NCBI GenBank assembly: GCA_949130495.1
Contig: OX422219.1
Span: forward strand, 267,639,111-267,703,110
Length of the DNA stretch: 64,000 nt
Direction of reading: 5' to 3'
Origin: Sambucus nigra
Taxonomy: Eukaryota; Streptophyta; Magnoliopsida; Dipsacales; Adoxaceae
The notes beneath the pieces were generated by a model that was given only the letters and a program-made list of their open reading frames with translations, was not told where the DNA came from and ran no database searches. The translations under genes and the position numbers were made by a program. This document shows, piece after piece, positions 12,841 to 25,195 of this stretch; the first letter of the stretch is position 1; every line of letters begins with the position of its first letter.

Positions 12841-13020
12841 CCCTTGCTCACAGTGGGTGGTTTCCACCTTCTTTCACACAAAAGCCAAACATGCTAGTCA
12901 ATCGATTTCAAAGATGACCTCATTCGAGATTTCTTGTAAGTATAATTTGACCCATCAACCTATTATACAAATTATCTATGAAACACAAATTTTTAAAGGA
13001 TCATACAAAAACTTTGTGTA

Positions 13021-13036
13021 ACCGAATCTAATACCA
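13021..13036 (-). other. Copia primer-binding site (initiator Met type)
   Basis: The minus strand reads TTGGTATTAGATTCGG just upstream of gag, matching TGGTATCAGAGC with changes. This is where tRNA-iMet primes minus-strand DNA synthesis in most plant copia elements, and it marks the inner edge of the 5' LTR at about 13038. Confidence 0.65.
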
Positions 13037-13037
13037 A

Positions 13038-13998
13038 TTTGAGAAAGTGGGAGTTCATTTGGATAGTCAAATTCCAATTCAAATTTTAATCAAATTTACA
13101 TTGATTACCAATTTTGTGTGCACATAATATAATGTCCAAATTAAATTCTCTGATCATAAAAGGAAACCAAACATGCGAAGAAGATATGGAAAATCCCTTT
13201 GGGGTAAAACCTAGTATTCAGTACTATAAAGAGTTTGATAGACTATAATTGACTTACAGACTACTTCGCTCCACTAAGTATAACGTGTAGGGTCTTTAAA
13301 ACTTTTATAGAATGTGGCCCAATCCAACACCATCCACAAGAAGTAGTCTTCCCTCGGTATCCAGCAATCAGCCTCAGGATGCATGATTCTTTCTTCTTTA
13401 GCAATAGGGCCTCAGCTACACAAATCAACAGTAAAGTAAAATCTATAAGGGTTTGATGCAAGTGTATGGAAACTTGGGATTGAATAAACTCAACAAAATC
13501 GTATGTGGGATGAATGATTTGGAAAATAAAAGTGTTTTTCTAAAACACAAAGATGAAAACTTTTGTTCAGATTTAGGGAATTCATTTTTTTCTAAAGTAT
13601 TGAAAAATCTAAAAAAATAGGTTTTGATAGCAAAGACACACATTTCGAATAGAACCAAAAAAGGAATATCATTCGAACGAAAACCCTAGTTTTGTTCTAA
13701 CGATATAGTCTCATCCGAACGACAACCCATTCTCGTTATATCAACCTTCTAACGACCTTCCAACGAGTTTGGGACTATTAAACATAGGATTACCGTTTGA
13801 TGGTCATTCAAAGCTCATTCAAACAAAAAGAGACATTCCATTTAACGAGATCAATATCTTGCTCAAACGAGATTAAAATAAAAAAAAATTCAAAATCCAT
13901 TTTAACAAAATGCCTAGATTTAAAAAGTAAACATCCCAGAATATAATTCATACGAGTAATAAAAACTACAAATCATATACCTCCATTGAAGTGTCAGT
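13038..13998 (-). mobile_element. Copia 5' LTR remnant
   Basis: Sequence outside the primer site of the minus-strand copia element, assigned by position. It has no coding potential that I recognise. From about 13655 to 13870 it is rich in related words such as TTCGAACGA, CTAACGA, CCAACGAG and CAAACGAGA. The outer end is lost because another LTR begins at 13999. Confidence 0.5.
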
Positions 13999-14953
13999 TG
14001 TAACCCCCGCTTGATTAAATACTGGGTGATCAGGCCTTTATTTTATTAAAAACAGAATATCCATATTTGTTCATTCTTAGCATCACTGTCGAAAAACTTT
14101 TTAATATTTATTAACAACCTAGTATTTGAAACAACGGTGTCAAATTTTATCTTTATTATTAACATGCAAAGATTTAAAACAATCAAACAATTAAATATCA
14201 CATTCACCATACTAAATTAATCAACACCACAAATAATGAGTTACTGAATCAAATAAAATATGAAGGGAGTAAACTCCCCAGTCAGAAACTCTATTACAAT
14301 AATCCATATAAAACTAAATCCACGATTGATTAATAAAATAAATACAATGTCTCTGGAAACAACTGCTAAAAGAAGATGGGAAATATGCCCGACTGAGATA
14401 AACTAATGAGTGCATCAGATCTGTAAGAAAATGGAGGTGTCTATCAAAACTAGGACCTGCAATTATCCACAACAATGACAAATAGAAATGAACTCCTATG
14501 CTGAGCCTCCTTGTGGCTGGGCACCTAAAAATGGTTTGCACAAAGAAAATAGATTTGGAAGAAACTGGTCAGAGGATGAGTAGAAAACAATTTAAAACAC
14601 TTTATCAATTATTTAAAATTCGTAAAAGAAGATATTATATACATGTTAGTTCATGCCTCTCACTTGAAAAGTCCACCTCTCATCTAGTGTGCACGCCTTG
14701 CGTATACTATAAACTCGTCCAAGTTACGCTACCCCTCCTAACTAGTCCAATCATTTATATTACTACACAGTCTAACATATGATGCTCACCTATATTGTCC
14801 ATACAACATTTTATCAAACTTTTCCATTATCTTTTAAATCAATTAAGAATTTCCCAAATAGATGTTAGGTTTCCCTTCACTTAGGTTATTTTTATTATTT
14901 CACTATCTTTCTTATCTACTAAGCACACACAGTAGATAAAATCACAAGTTCAT

Positions 14954-14975
14954 ATGTATATATATATATATATAC
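14954..14975. repeat. (TA)n microsatellite
   Basis: A short TA run in the LTR, just before the GGCTTAGCTGCGGTGC block. Longer runs sit at the same place in sister LTRs (22938, 27535, 31509). Confidence 0.8.
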
Positions 14976-15791
14976 ACTAATACAAAATCCCTAGGCTTAG
15001 CTGCGGTGCATGCATCCTATGTTATCATGTCCTGGAACATCATGCACTATATAAATGACAGTTCGTTTTGCATCTCACTCGAACCATAAATATAAATCAC
15101 ATATATTTTAGGCAAATATAGTTCCAAGCCTATGGGATACGCACATACCAATGCACCAATATGACCGCCACCTTATCATTCTCACAGATAGGCCTTTCCT
15201 AGGTTCTATATTCTAAGGTACAAGTCCAAAATTTCCCCCAAAGGCTCATCAGGATATGACTATCCCGATGAGGAAACCTCTCGTGATAGCAAGCAGTGTA
15301 GGTATGTCATACACATAAAAATCATACAATAGGTATACACACAACCCATACATTCGTATCCTCGGTATAAGCATACGCACGTCTTATATCATAAGTTCTA
15401 TACATAGTATATTTATATATCGCATATACCACGTATTAGTAAATCACAACTATACTTCTTATCGTACGTTCTCGAGTATCTCTCACCACTCAAAATGTTT
15501 CCATTATTATCAAATATATCAGTAGGTAACTCAATAATATCCTATTGGTCTAAGTCATCATTTCCCATGAATTCCCGTGACTTGAATTATTCTTAAAATT
15601 AGGTTTTTCTCTTAATGATACCAATTTAAGTTTAGCCCTTAAATCCATCTCATATTCCAAGACAAAATCCCAATCTTGGCCTACTGGTACTTAAATATAA
15701 TACTTTTTCTATTTAAAACTCAATCTAGAAAATGAATCCCGACCATTTCCCACAAGTCCTAAACAAACAGGGAAAAACTTGCAAAATATTG

Positions 15792-15834
15792 GGAGCCGAA
15801 TCGATTCGCCTACCGAGTCAATTCGCTCCTACAT
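15792..15834. repeat. GAATCGATTCG palindromic words
   Basis: CCGAATCGATTCGCC is followed by GAGTCAATTCGCTCC. The pair occupies the LTR position where other copies carry TCGATCGA arrays. Confidence 0.7.
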
Positions 15835-17375
15835 GTCTTCGTCTCGTTCATTAAACTATTAAGAACTTCCTCCATTTTTAACCTCCAAAACTCCATTATT
15901 CATTACCAAAGTCCCAATTAATCATCCTAAACATTATATTGACATGTAAGGGTGATTTCAAACGGACAAGAATCATTGAATCATGAGTTAACATCAATAA
16001 ATTTCATAATTTCCAATTAATTTCTTTAAAAACCCTTGTTCATCATTTTTATTGAAGAATTACAACAAAACCCAGATTTCATCACATGTGGATAATCCTA
16101 ATTCATCAATTTCGTTCTACATACATTAGGGAGTTTAACCTAACATGATTTTTATCCAAGAACATAATTTGATTCTCCAAAATTAACTCAATCTCTTCAT
16201 AATCCTATGAGCTATCATCATATACTAACATGGATATTATATATATTCTAAAAAAATTGCAAGTTTAAACACTTACCTGATATGAATGTCTGATTCCTCG
16301 AAGAAGAATCGTATGGATGAGATTATATCCATCCTATATACGCAACAGTGGTGTTGGTCGTGCAAACAGTGCAATAATGGTGGTTCTAGCCTTGGAGAGT
16401 ACCTCTTCTTCCTCCTCTAATGGCATCTCTCCAACTAGTAGTTTCTGACCCTAGGAGACATAACCTATTAACTAATATTGATCTCCTAAATTCTTACGTC
16501 TATATTCCTAAAAAATACAAATGACTAAAATACCCTCCTCGATTGTCGGTTTGGCCTAAAATTACCCCGGGACCCAAACTAAACCCCTGGGTTAAACTTT
16601 GATAACTATTTTGACCTTTCTCGAAACATTGGCGCACTCGAAATAACTATTTGGAGGATCCATTAATAACTTACCCTTTATCTCAAAAGATTAAGTCCCG
16701 ACACTAGAATACCATTATTGATAGTCATATTTCCTATAGTAGGATTCAATTCCTTGTAGTACCTTCTTGAATAGGTCATATGATTTACTAATGATGAATA
16801 TAAGAGGAATCACATTTCTTTATCAACCTTGGGGGAACTAGAAATCTCATTAATATTAAACATGAGTTCTTTGAAGGAGATCATTCTTATAAAAGGAAAA
16901 GGAGTATTAATAGCTTCACTATTGAGTTCATTATATGATTCATATGAGTTATCTAAGTTTTAATCCCACCCTATGGTGGTTATCCAATTGTTTCCTAAGA
17001 AATATATACATTCAACAACATCAAAGGCTTATAAGTACAAGTATTACCACATTGAGAATATGTGACTCTAAGAGGGGAATAGGTATCCTCTGAGTTTTAT
17101 GGCGATACTTGTATATATTCTCAATGTCAAGGCTTTCTTCTGCCATAATCTGGAGTATAGTGTCAAGATTGAATTCTTTTGGGAGAACAAACCAGTAATG
17201 GAATTAACGGGCCAACTAGTAGTCTTCCATATAGAGGTTGATTATCTTTGCATAATCTCCTTCCTTAAGAGTTAAGATATACATAAATTTCATTACAAAT
17301 TCCTTTAGCTCCTCGAAGATGGTTGGCAAGTTCATTCTCTTTGAATCAAATTTAGTGCGGGTTGGTATATAATAT

Positions 17376-18307
17376 CATGTCATCAGAACAAGGTCTCGAT
17401 CCTAAGACGGTCTAGATGCAGGAGGCTAGATGGGCATACTTGAAGGTGAAATATGATATCGTACGAATGGATTGGGTAAATTGGGTTATTTATGGTCTAG
17501 ATTTTCATCCAACGATTGAAATTTGAATCTTCATCAATCAATGAGGAATTCATACTAGGTTAGTGTGTGGGTATAGGACTATGGGGGTGTTTGTATTTGG
17601 CACAGCGAGACGGGTGATGATAAACTTATTCCTAAGTCATTTGATAACATTCTTGAGATTATGACACTAATCAGTAGTGCACCTAGCAGTTTGAGGGAGA
17701 TTGTATTGAGCAGCATGGTTAAAATATCTAGGAAGTGGATCAAGTAGAGGATGAGGGTCCAAGGACTTGATGGGATTGTGGAAGATAAGAGATCGATAAA
17801 CTATGCAGATGGGAGAATTAATGTCGATATAATATCTATTAATGGAAGAAAAATGTGCTTTTTGTGCCCATTAAGTGAGTGGAATGGAGGATATAATATT
17901 GGTGGAAGTTATGGTTTCTTCGTTCTATCGTTCCACGGAATCGAGAGCTCTAAGTGGGACATTTTTAGTAAGCAAAATTGGCGAGGTGGGATGTATCAAA
18001 AGTTGGGTTATGGTTCCCAATTGCGGGCGAGGTTTTTTGGCCTATTTTTCAGCATCACTCAATCGAAATTGCCTTAGTTTTAGGCATCACCTGCCTCTTT
18101 CCAAAATTTTTGGGAGTGAACAAAATTGTTGACTTTCTCATCTCTGAGTCTTCTTTCACAATTTTACCGAAGACATTATCTTTAATTTCCACCCCAACTA
18201 CTCATAGATCTCTGAAGTGGAGATATTATTATCTACCCATGGTGTTGTTGATTTTCAAAGGTATAATGGTATTCCTTATAGGTCCAGGTAGGTTTAGGTA
18301 TTCCTAA
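17376..18307 (+). pseudogene. Unrecognised degenerate coding-like stretch
   Basis: The + strand has the longest readable stretches of this part, spread over all three frames with frameshifts. One frame from about 17376 reads RWAYLKVKYDIVRMDWVNW; another runs 17751-18077 from an ATG (MRVQGLDGIVEDKRS). Frame switching with modest continuity suggests one decayed ORF rather than chance. I do not recognise a family and assign no function. An alternative is that the true sense strand is minus and this is noise. Confidence 0.25.
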
Positions 18308-19499
18308 ACCCATGACACGATGGAAGGCAGAATTATGGTTTGGCAAGACTTTTGTCCCCAATACCTCTTGTTTTTGGGCTATTGTCCACTATGATTCAGT
18401 GTCACCTGATTGTAGAGTGTCGATCTTGACGCTGAGTTGAGATAACTTGGTCATCAAGTATGGATGAAGGTTGGCCTCTTGATTCGTGTTTCCATGAGGT
18501 GGTTGTGATATGGATTTTATATTTTCTCTAAAGTAGGTGAAAGTGATGATAAAGTAGAAATATTAGGTGTTTGGATGATCACAATTAGTAGGGTGTCAAG
18601 CCAAGCCTCGAGAATTGGATTAGTCTTAAGAGAGAAAATGTTTATTTTTAGAAAAGAGTAGTCCATTATTGTTTTTGAAAAAAAAAATTAAAATTTTGGT
18701 ATTTTTTAAATATATAAAATTAAAGAATGGACGAAAAATCTCCTTATTGTAGTTGTTAGTATTCGGTTCCATTTGTATTATGTTTCGCCTAGGGTTCTAC
18801 TAAAATGCTAGACATGAATTGAGTCTAAGAGAAAAGAGAGTATGTAATACAAGATAATATTTAAACATGTTTCCAAACTTGCAGATAGAGTCCTATTTTA
18901 AAAGTGGGTGAAAGAGCAAAAAATTGGGTGGTAAGATGATCCTAAATCTTGGCGGAGTATCATGTTGGAACCAAAAATCTAGATACAAGTGTCATAGGAT
19001 AGACATCTATATGAGGGATATACATGGAAAGTTATTGTATGGGTTAACTTATTTGGAGTGACTTCCATAATATTAATATTGCATATCGTGGCAATATTTC
19101 ATCGGTGTGTGTGGAAACGCCATTTGATCAACCCGATTGTACGGGAATTTCCTCACTATATACCTTGTGGTGATGATACATGTAAGAGTGAATTCAATAT
19201 AATTAATGTACATAATCGAGTTCCTGCTATATACCTCTCGTCAATAGTTCAATAAAAAATAGTATGATGCGGGGATCTAATTGATATACGTTGAGGTTAG
19301 TTAGCCAATGGAAAGTTTATTTCTTAGGTTTCCCATGTCCCACGAGACTGGAAACCCATCATAAAGTGACTCCCCATTACGAAAAAAATGTAAGGTAAAA
19401 TATAAAGGCTCATGTAATGTAGTGTGAAAATAATGAGTCTTATTAGTATCCTTAAACAAAGATTTATATATGCTAAAAGAGATATGTCAAAGTACTAAG

Positions 19500-19835
19500 C
19501 ATGAAGTAAAAGGAGAAGTATATACAAGTGTCATGTGATAAAGAGTTAGTATACAAGTGTAGTGTTGCATGTGAATATGTACAAGTGGTGTGAAATATGG
19601 GAATATATACAAGTGAAGTTTAGCAGTGGATAGAAAAAGTGGAACATACATGTGATAAAATATATAGGGGAAGAAAAAAGAGATGTGAATATATACATGT
19701 GGTAAAGAGATAAGTTTACAAATGAAATAAAAAGATATATACATGGGTTATGTAAATAATAAGGACATGGCATATGTTTATGTAACCATGGGAGAGAAAC
19801 AAATTTACAAGTAACAAGATATATACACATGTAAA
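19500..19835 (-). repeat. Degenerate ATATACAAGTG-type repeats
   Basis: The words TATATACAAGTG, TATGTACAAGTGG, TATATACATGTGG and TATATACATGGG recur every few tens of bases with intervening AAAG/GAAG runs. They lie just downstream (minus sense) of the candidate primer site at 19900, in what would be the untranslated leader of that element. Confidence 0.5.
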
Positions 19836-19899
19836 AGAAAAAAAATGTAGGAGAACAAAAGAAAACCCATGTAAACAGATTCTAGTCCTCGAAAAACTA

Positions 19900-19915
19900 C
19901 CTAGCGAAGTCGCCA
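19900..19915 (-). other. Candidate Tat/Ogre-type primer-binding site
   Basis: The minus strand reads TGGCGACTTCGCTAGG. Tat/Ogre-clade elements commonly use a primer site like TGGCGACTCCGCTGGGGA (tRNA-Arg). The match is partial, and I found no long ORF to confirm the family. Confidence 0.45.
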
Positions 19916-19916
19916 T

Positions 19917-21089
19917 TATGGTTATCCTGACCATTGGGCAGTAGCACCCACACGTGGAGGATGCCTGCGTGGTGGCAAGGGACATCAGAGGTTGTTTTCA
20001 TCGATGTGAGGTGTGTGAATGTGTAGATATTGGAGTCCCTAACCTATTTTACTCAAAATAAGAAAAAGAGGAAGCCACCTCAAAATAAGTTGTTAGAAGA
20101 CAACTACTTCATATGAAACCAAATGAGATATGGGATCAGAGACTATGTTATGGAGTGGGAAGGAATTGGGAACCCAATCCGCCCTTTAGGTCTCTAACTT
20201 ATGAATCTGCATATGTGTGTGACAAATGTGTCGCGTGTTTAAGTGGGAAACAGTGAAACAAAAATAAATATATATACATGGATGTGTATGTGTGTGTGAA
20301 TATGTGAATGAGTTGAGTCGTTATATCCACATCATGTGAAGGATGGGTATGAATTACCTAAAGGTGATACAAATTGAGCAAAGTCCCTAGATTGTAACTG
20401 CACTATGAGAAAAGTAAATAATCATGTGTGGGACCGCTAAAGAGTAATCGAAGTAAGGGAACTAGCTACATGAGTGTAATATACTAACAATATGTGAGGA
20501 AGAGTAAAATATAGAAATGAACAAAATTAAATATATAAAATGGATTTGGATCGCAAAAATAACCTAGGGATCACTACAAAGAACAAAAAGACATAAAAGT
20601 CCATGTAGTTCGCGTAATGAACTAGGGTGGCTCTGACTCATAATATGGATTTCGAGTATCTCTTTCGATTTATGAAAACAATGTGAAATGTGGTGAATCA
20701 TGAAAAATATGCGAGAACACTATAAATTGGGAATTATAACCTAAACCCTTTTTTGAATTTTTATTTATGAAAATAGACTTCTAAATATATATAATAATAC
20801 AAAGTTAGTATTAGAGTTATAAGTAAAATATAACAATTATAGGTAAAAAGAGAACACCAAAATATTCAAAGTTGCATTTATGTGAATAGTAATTGTAAAT
20901 GGATTTTGGACATTCAAGCTCTTTCAATTTATGTTTTAAATACTTTCTTTGTTGATTTTTTATATATAGATGATGGTGGTGGAGTGGTGGTTAAAGGTAA
21001 GGTACGGTGAGGTAAGATAATATATGAGAGAATGTGGTGAAAATGATGCATACTAAATTTAAAATGGTTTCTACAATCAAATCGCGGTG

Positions 21090-21130
<41 letters not shown>

Positions 21131-21307
21131 ATCATGGTTTCCTTATATAGGAAAAGCCTAATGTATAAAAGGATGAGATTGTACCCAAGGCTCGCCCGAT
21201 CGATAGGGACCCTAGCATGCCTACTCGATGACTGGCCAAACTTTCTTGCTAAGTAACCTATCTTTCCATAGGCATCTGAGGTGTTTTAATTATAGAGGGT
21301 CTTACAA
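19917..21307 (-). mobile_element. Candidate Tat/Ogre-like 5' LTR
   Basis: This is the sequence outside the candidate primer site. On minus it could begin TGTAAGACCCTC (from 21307) and end near ATAACCA, three bases before the primer site, giving the expected TG...CA ends and about 1.4 kb. It includes a (TA)19 run. Only the primer site and end dinucleotides support it; no second LTR was found. The following 21308-21698 holds nothing I can identify. Confidence 0.35.
21091..21128. repeat. (TA)19 microsatellite
   Basis: Uninterrupted TA dinucleotide run of 38 bp. Confidence 0.95.
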
Positions 21308-22935
21308 AATTGTTTTTTGGTCCATATATTTTATCCGATAGTCCTATTTGTGCGCGATTAGGACTGTTGGGAAGAGGATTTTTATGATATTTTTAAGGGA
21401 AGGGATCTCAGGCTCAAAAGTTGAACAAATGTTCATGAGCTAGAGGAGAGAGCACTTATTCTCCATCTAGGGTTTGAAGGAGAATTGTGGGTCCGAGATT
21501 AAAGTGACTTTATTTGGACCCTATGGAAGAGTGTTGGGGTATCAGGTTAGGGTGTCTATAATTATGATTTTCTTCTTCTTCCTATACTTGTAATAGACAT
21601 TCTACTCTAGGAGTCAGTTACATAACCTCCATGGCCATGGTATCCATCGATCTAGGGTTGATGATGAACGGGCCACATGTAGTCCAACATGATAAACATG
21701 TGACACCCCGTAATAATAATTATTTTGATCATGTCTATTTAATAAATAATACAATATATGAATTCAATTTTAATACCATCCCTAGAATAAGTAAAAACAA
21801 ATGATAAAGATAATGCAACTTGAGTGCGATAAGATAAATCCCAAAATATGTATAGAATATGAATGAAATCACCACCAAATAGAATATTAAATAATCCAAA
21901 ATAAAAAATATGCAATGAGATCCCAATATTAACAATCATAAAGTAAAACTCGATATGCCACAAATATAATATATAAATGTAACACCTCACCTAATTAAAT
22001 ATCGGGTGGCCAGTCCCATACCAAATTAAAACAGAATATACAGTTGGTTCATTCTTAGCATCACTGTCGAAAATATTTACAACTCACCCAAAACTCAATT
22101 AAGCAGGTGTTAAAAACTTTTCAAATTTTAATTTACCAAAATCCATTTCCAGTTTAAGAATAACACAACACATTTTATTCTACAACACTGATAACCAATT
22201 AGATAACACAAAATAATTTGAATGCAATTGGAATAAACATTACCAAATAATATTAATCCATTACAGTAATCCCAACAATATCAAATGTATTAAAATGACA
22301 CGAATACCATGGTATTTGACCCCGATAGAAGAAGATAACTGAATCCTTTGGGCGACATGCCCTGACTAAGAATACTGTGAATCAAAAAGATGATAGGCGT
22401 TTAAGAAAAACTCCATAGATCCATAGCCTGTCATAATCCAATAAGGTTGGCGTCCCTGTTACTGGACACCTGATATAGAAGATACAATAGAAAAGAAAAT
22501 ATGCAAGGAAACGGGTTAGAGCCCGATTGTGAAAATAATTTTTAAAACAACAAGTATTTAACAAGTGCAATAAATCTTTTATTATGTACATGTTAGACCC
22601 AACTCTCACTTGCCATTCTCACCTCTCAACTAGAGTGCACACTTAACGTTTCCTATTAACCTCCTAGTTAATGGTTCCTCTTTTCTAGTCTTCATATTAT
22701 AATTCCATCCCAATATCATAATCCCCGTATGTCCCATACCATACGTCACATTATTGTTCATTTACATTTCTCATCGTTTCTCATTAACATGAATCATTTC
22801 TCAATTAATATGAATTAAGTTTTTCAATAAACATTCATTAACTTAATTCAATTATCTTTCTCTATTCACCGTTATCTACAATTATCACCGTAGATAGATT
22901 TAACCATAATAAATATCCATTCATTAATTTAATCC

Positions 22936-22937
<2 letters not shown>

Positions 22938-22969
<32 letters not shown>
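22938..22969. repeat. (TA)16 microsatellite
   Basis: The same locus in the partner LTR (27535-27559) is shorter, so it has changed length since insertion. Confidence 0.92.
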
Positions 22970-22971
<2 letters not shown>

Positions 22972-23510
22972 TATATAATACGGCACCCCGAGTCACAGCT
23001 GCGGTGCAATGCATTACTCTGCTATCATGTCCCAATATCGTTTGTCGTCGAATAAGAGACAAAAGGTTCGGTGAGGATACCTCGAACCATTAACAACAAC
23101 ACAATCATTGGAGGCGAACATAGTTCTCATACGCATGGGTCACGCACTTACCTACGTACCCATAGTCAGCGGACTTATCAACTCCCCGATAAGTCTTTCA
23201 TAGACCTATGTTCTCGAGCGACAAATCAAAGATCCCATGGATTCATCAGGATATGACTACCCTCACGCGCAAACCTCCCACCGATAGCAAGTAAGCTAGG
23301 TATGTCATACACATAATCATTAATCAATCAAATAGGTATTATCATACCTATAGTATACTAACAATAAGGTACTCACATTAACCTTAGATTATTCCCTTAC
23401 GTAGCATTATATCTCTTCAAATCCCACGTATTAAAATGTCATATATTTACTTCATAATTTAATTATCCTCGCATCCTATAACATCTCTCCACTCCCGACG
23501 TCGTTAAGGT

Positions 23511-23570
23511 TCATGCGCGGAGCGTCTCGTAAAGCGAAATCCAAACAAGGAACCCCTCCAATACACTACT
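23511..23570. repeat. GCGAAATCCAAACAAGG module (element A 3' LTR)
   Basis: The core TCTCGTAAAGCGAAATCC is followed by AAACAAGGAACC and ATACACTACT. Outer arms GCGGAGCG and CCCCTCC can pair (GGAG with CTCC, plus a further pair after one mismatch). Confidence 0.8.
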
Positions 23571-25157
23571 ACTTAACTTTGTCGATGGAGGAGGTTCGTT
23601 AACTTCAAATATGCGATCGGAATAACCCCATCCCCTCTTTCAACAAAATGTGTTGTAAACTCCCATCTCTATCCAGGAGTCATACTGCTAAGCGCTCATA
23701 TTACACTTAGTCCTTGCACAATCAATAATGAGCTTAAACTCAGTCCTTGATGTTCATATTGTAATCCTAAGGCTACCCAGGTGTTACATTCAATCACCAC
23801 TACTCGACCTATCCTTAATCCTCAAGCAAACCAATTATAATCCAACAAATGAATCTAGCAACCGAAATTTCTTTAATTTAATTATCATCATTCTAATCAA
23901 TTTAAATCCCAATCAAATTAATTCAAATCTTAACTAGGGCTTACTGATCTTCTCTAAGTCCCATAATATCCAATTAATAATCACCGAAGATCTACAAAAG
24001 TTTTGGGATAAGAACCAACATTAAAAAGAAACAACATCATGAATTCTCATATTTTAAATACTCAGAAAAAAATCATATCCAAAAATTATTCAAATCATCA
24101 ATCCGACTTCAGATTTGGATTCTACATGAAAAAATGAGTCAGGTATGTGTTTTGAGTTTTTCTTAAATCTCATCCAAATGCACTCAAAAAGAAGATCTAA
24201 ACCTTCCAAATTGGCTCTTCTCATTCCACTCGTTTTTGCCTCTTTTTCCAGAAAATTATCAACATATTATCTTCAAGAAAACTAAATTATTTTCTGAATT
24301 TCTTCCACAGATTGATGAATATTTATTGGATTACTAACTACCTACAACATGAGTTTAATTCCTATATATTTTTAGATTCCAAAAATCCATTAACAACTAT
24401 ATCCTTTCATCTTCCAAGCATGAAAATCATCTCTTTTTATAACTATCCTAACATGGACAATATACGAACTTAAATTGAAATTATCAAACACTTACCTCTA
24501 ATGAAGATCGGACCCTTTGGAGTTGAATAACACAGGTGGTGATGGTGGTGGTGACCTTTGACCTTTGGTTCTCCTCCTTCCCAAGCAAACTTCTTTTTCT
24601 TTCCAAGCAACCTTCCACTCTCTCTAAGAAGATGACTTTTCAATTTTGTGTAGAAGAGATGAAATGAACCTACATAAACTAATCTCCAAATACTTATAAT
24701 AAGACCAAACCCGAAATCACTATTCATCCCCCTTGTAAAAATAACCAAAATGCCCTTTTGGGTTATCTTTTCATTTCCAAATGACCCGAAACTCAAAATT
24801 AACATCCAAATAGACTTTTCTGACTATTTCGAACCTTCCGGACGCAAAGACGCAGTCGAAATGACTATAAGGTCGATTGAAAATAAATTTCCTTTTTAAT
24901 TTAATAAATTTGTCTCGACACGTCCCATACCGCGTCTGACTAAAAATTCAAATTACCGAATTTATATCATACCATCATATCAATGACATCACATTCATAT
25001 ATTACCTAAATATCTTTAAGTAATATTCATAATCATCCATTTTAATATCCACAATTCGGATAAAACCCAAATGAATTAATTTATAATAAGATCTAATTAA
25101 TCCATTAATTTAAAATATAACCCATTTTAAAAGTCATTAAAATTACGGGGTATTACA

Positions 25158-25195
25158 TACTTCCCCCCTTATAACAGAATTTCGTCCCGAAATTC
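25158..25195 (-). promoter_or_regulatory. Element A polypurine tract with adjacent hairpin
   Basis: On minus the tract reads TAAGGGGGGAAGTA immediately before the 3' LTR start. It is the primer for plus-strand DNA. Nine bases from the G-run lies a perfect 8-bp inverted repeat (25177-25195): arms GAATTTCG and CGAAATTC around TCC. Confidence 0.85.

Larger units (their letters stand above)
13999..16704 (-). mobile_element. Tekay/Del-like LTR, truncated at its sense 5' end
   Basis: It starts (+ strand) TGTAACCCCCGCTTGATTAA and carries the family blocks: TTAGCATCACTGTCGAAAA near 14072, CTGGGCACCTAAAA (acceptor-like AG at 14525-14526), AGCTGCGGTGCATGCATC near 15000, TCTCGTGATAGCAAGC near 15281 and a GT donor-like site (TCAG|GTAAGTG on minus, first base 16276). 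A diverged GACCTTTCTCGAAACATTGG box lies near 16613. Homology stops after CCCGACAC at about 16704, so roughly the last 250 bp of the LTR are missing. Confidence 0.75.
16705..19899. other. Unassigned repetitive region, possibly Ogre/Tat-like internal sequence
   Basis: I recognise no conserved domain here. The region adjoins a candidate tRNA-Arg-type primer site at 19900-19915 on minus, so it could be the decayed body of a minus-strand Tat/Ogre-type element. No RT, integrase or protease motif is readable, and both strands are interrupted by stops. Confidence 0.3.
21978..25157 (-). repeat. Element A 3' LTR
   Basis: 3180 bp, TGTAACACCTCACC to CGGGGTATTACA. It holds the CCTTCCGG box (24834-24841), a GT donor-like site (TAGAG|GTAAGTG on minus, first base 24495), an acceptor-like TATCAG|GTGTCC (AG at 22470-22471), a (TA)n run (22938-22969) and one copy of the GCGAAATCCAAACAAGG module (23511-23570). 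It has no TCGATCGA-type array. Confidence 0.88.

Noticed and set aside
24470..24805. 111-codon minus-strand frame with a His run (also 29017-29295)
   Set aside because: It spans the presumed first exon and donor site of an LTR. The His run comes from GGTGATGGTGGTGGTG, no family matches, and the copies are not conserved as protein.
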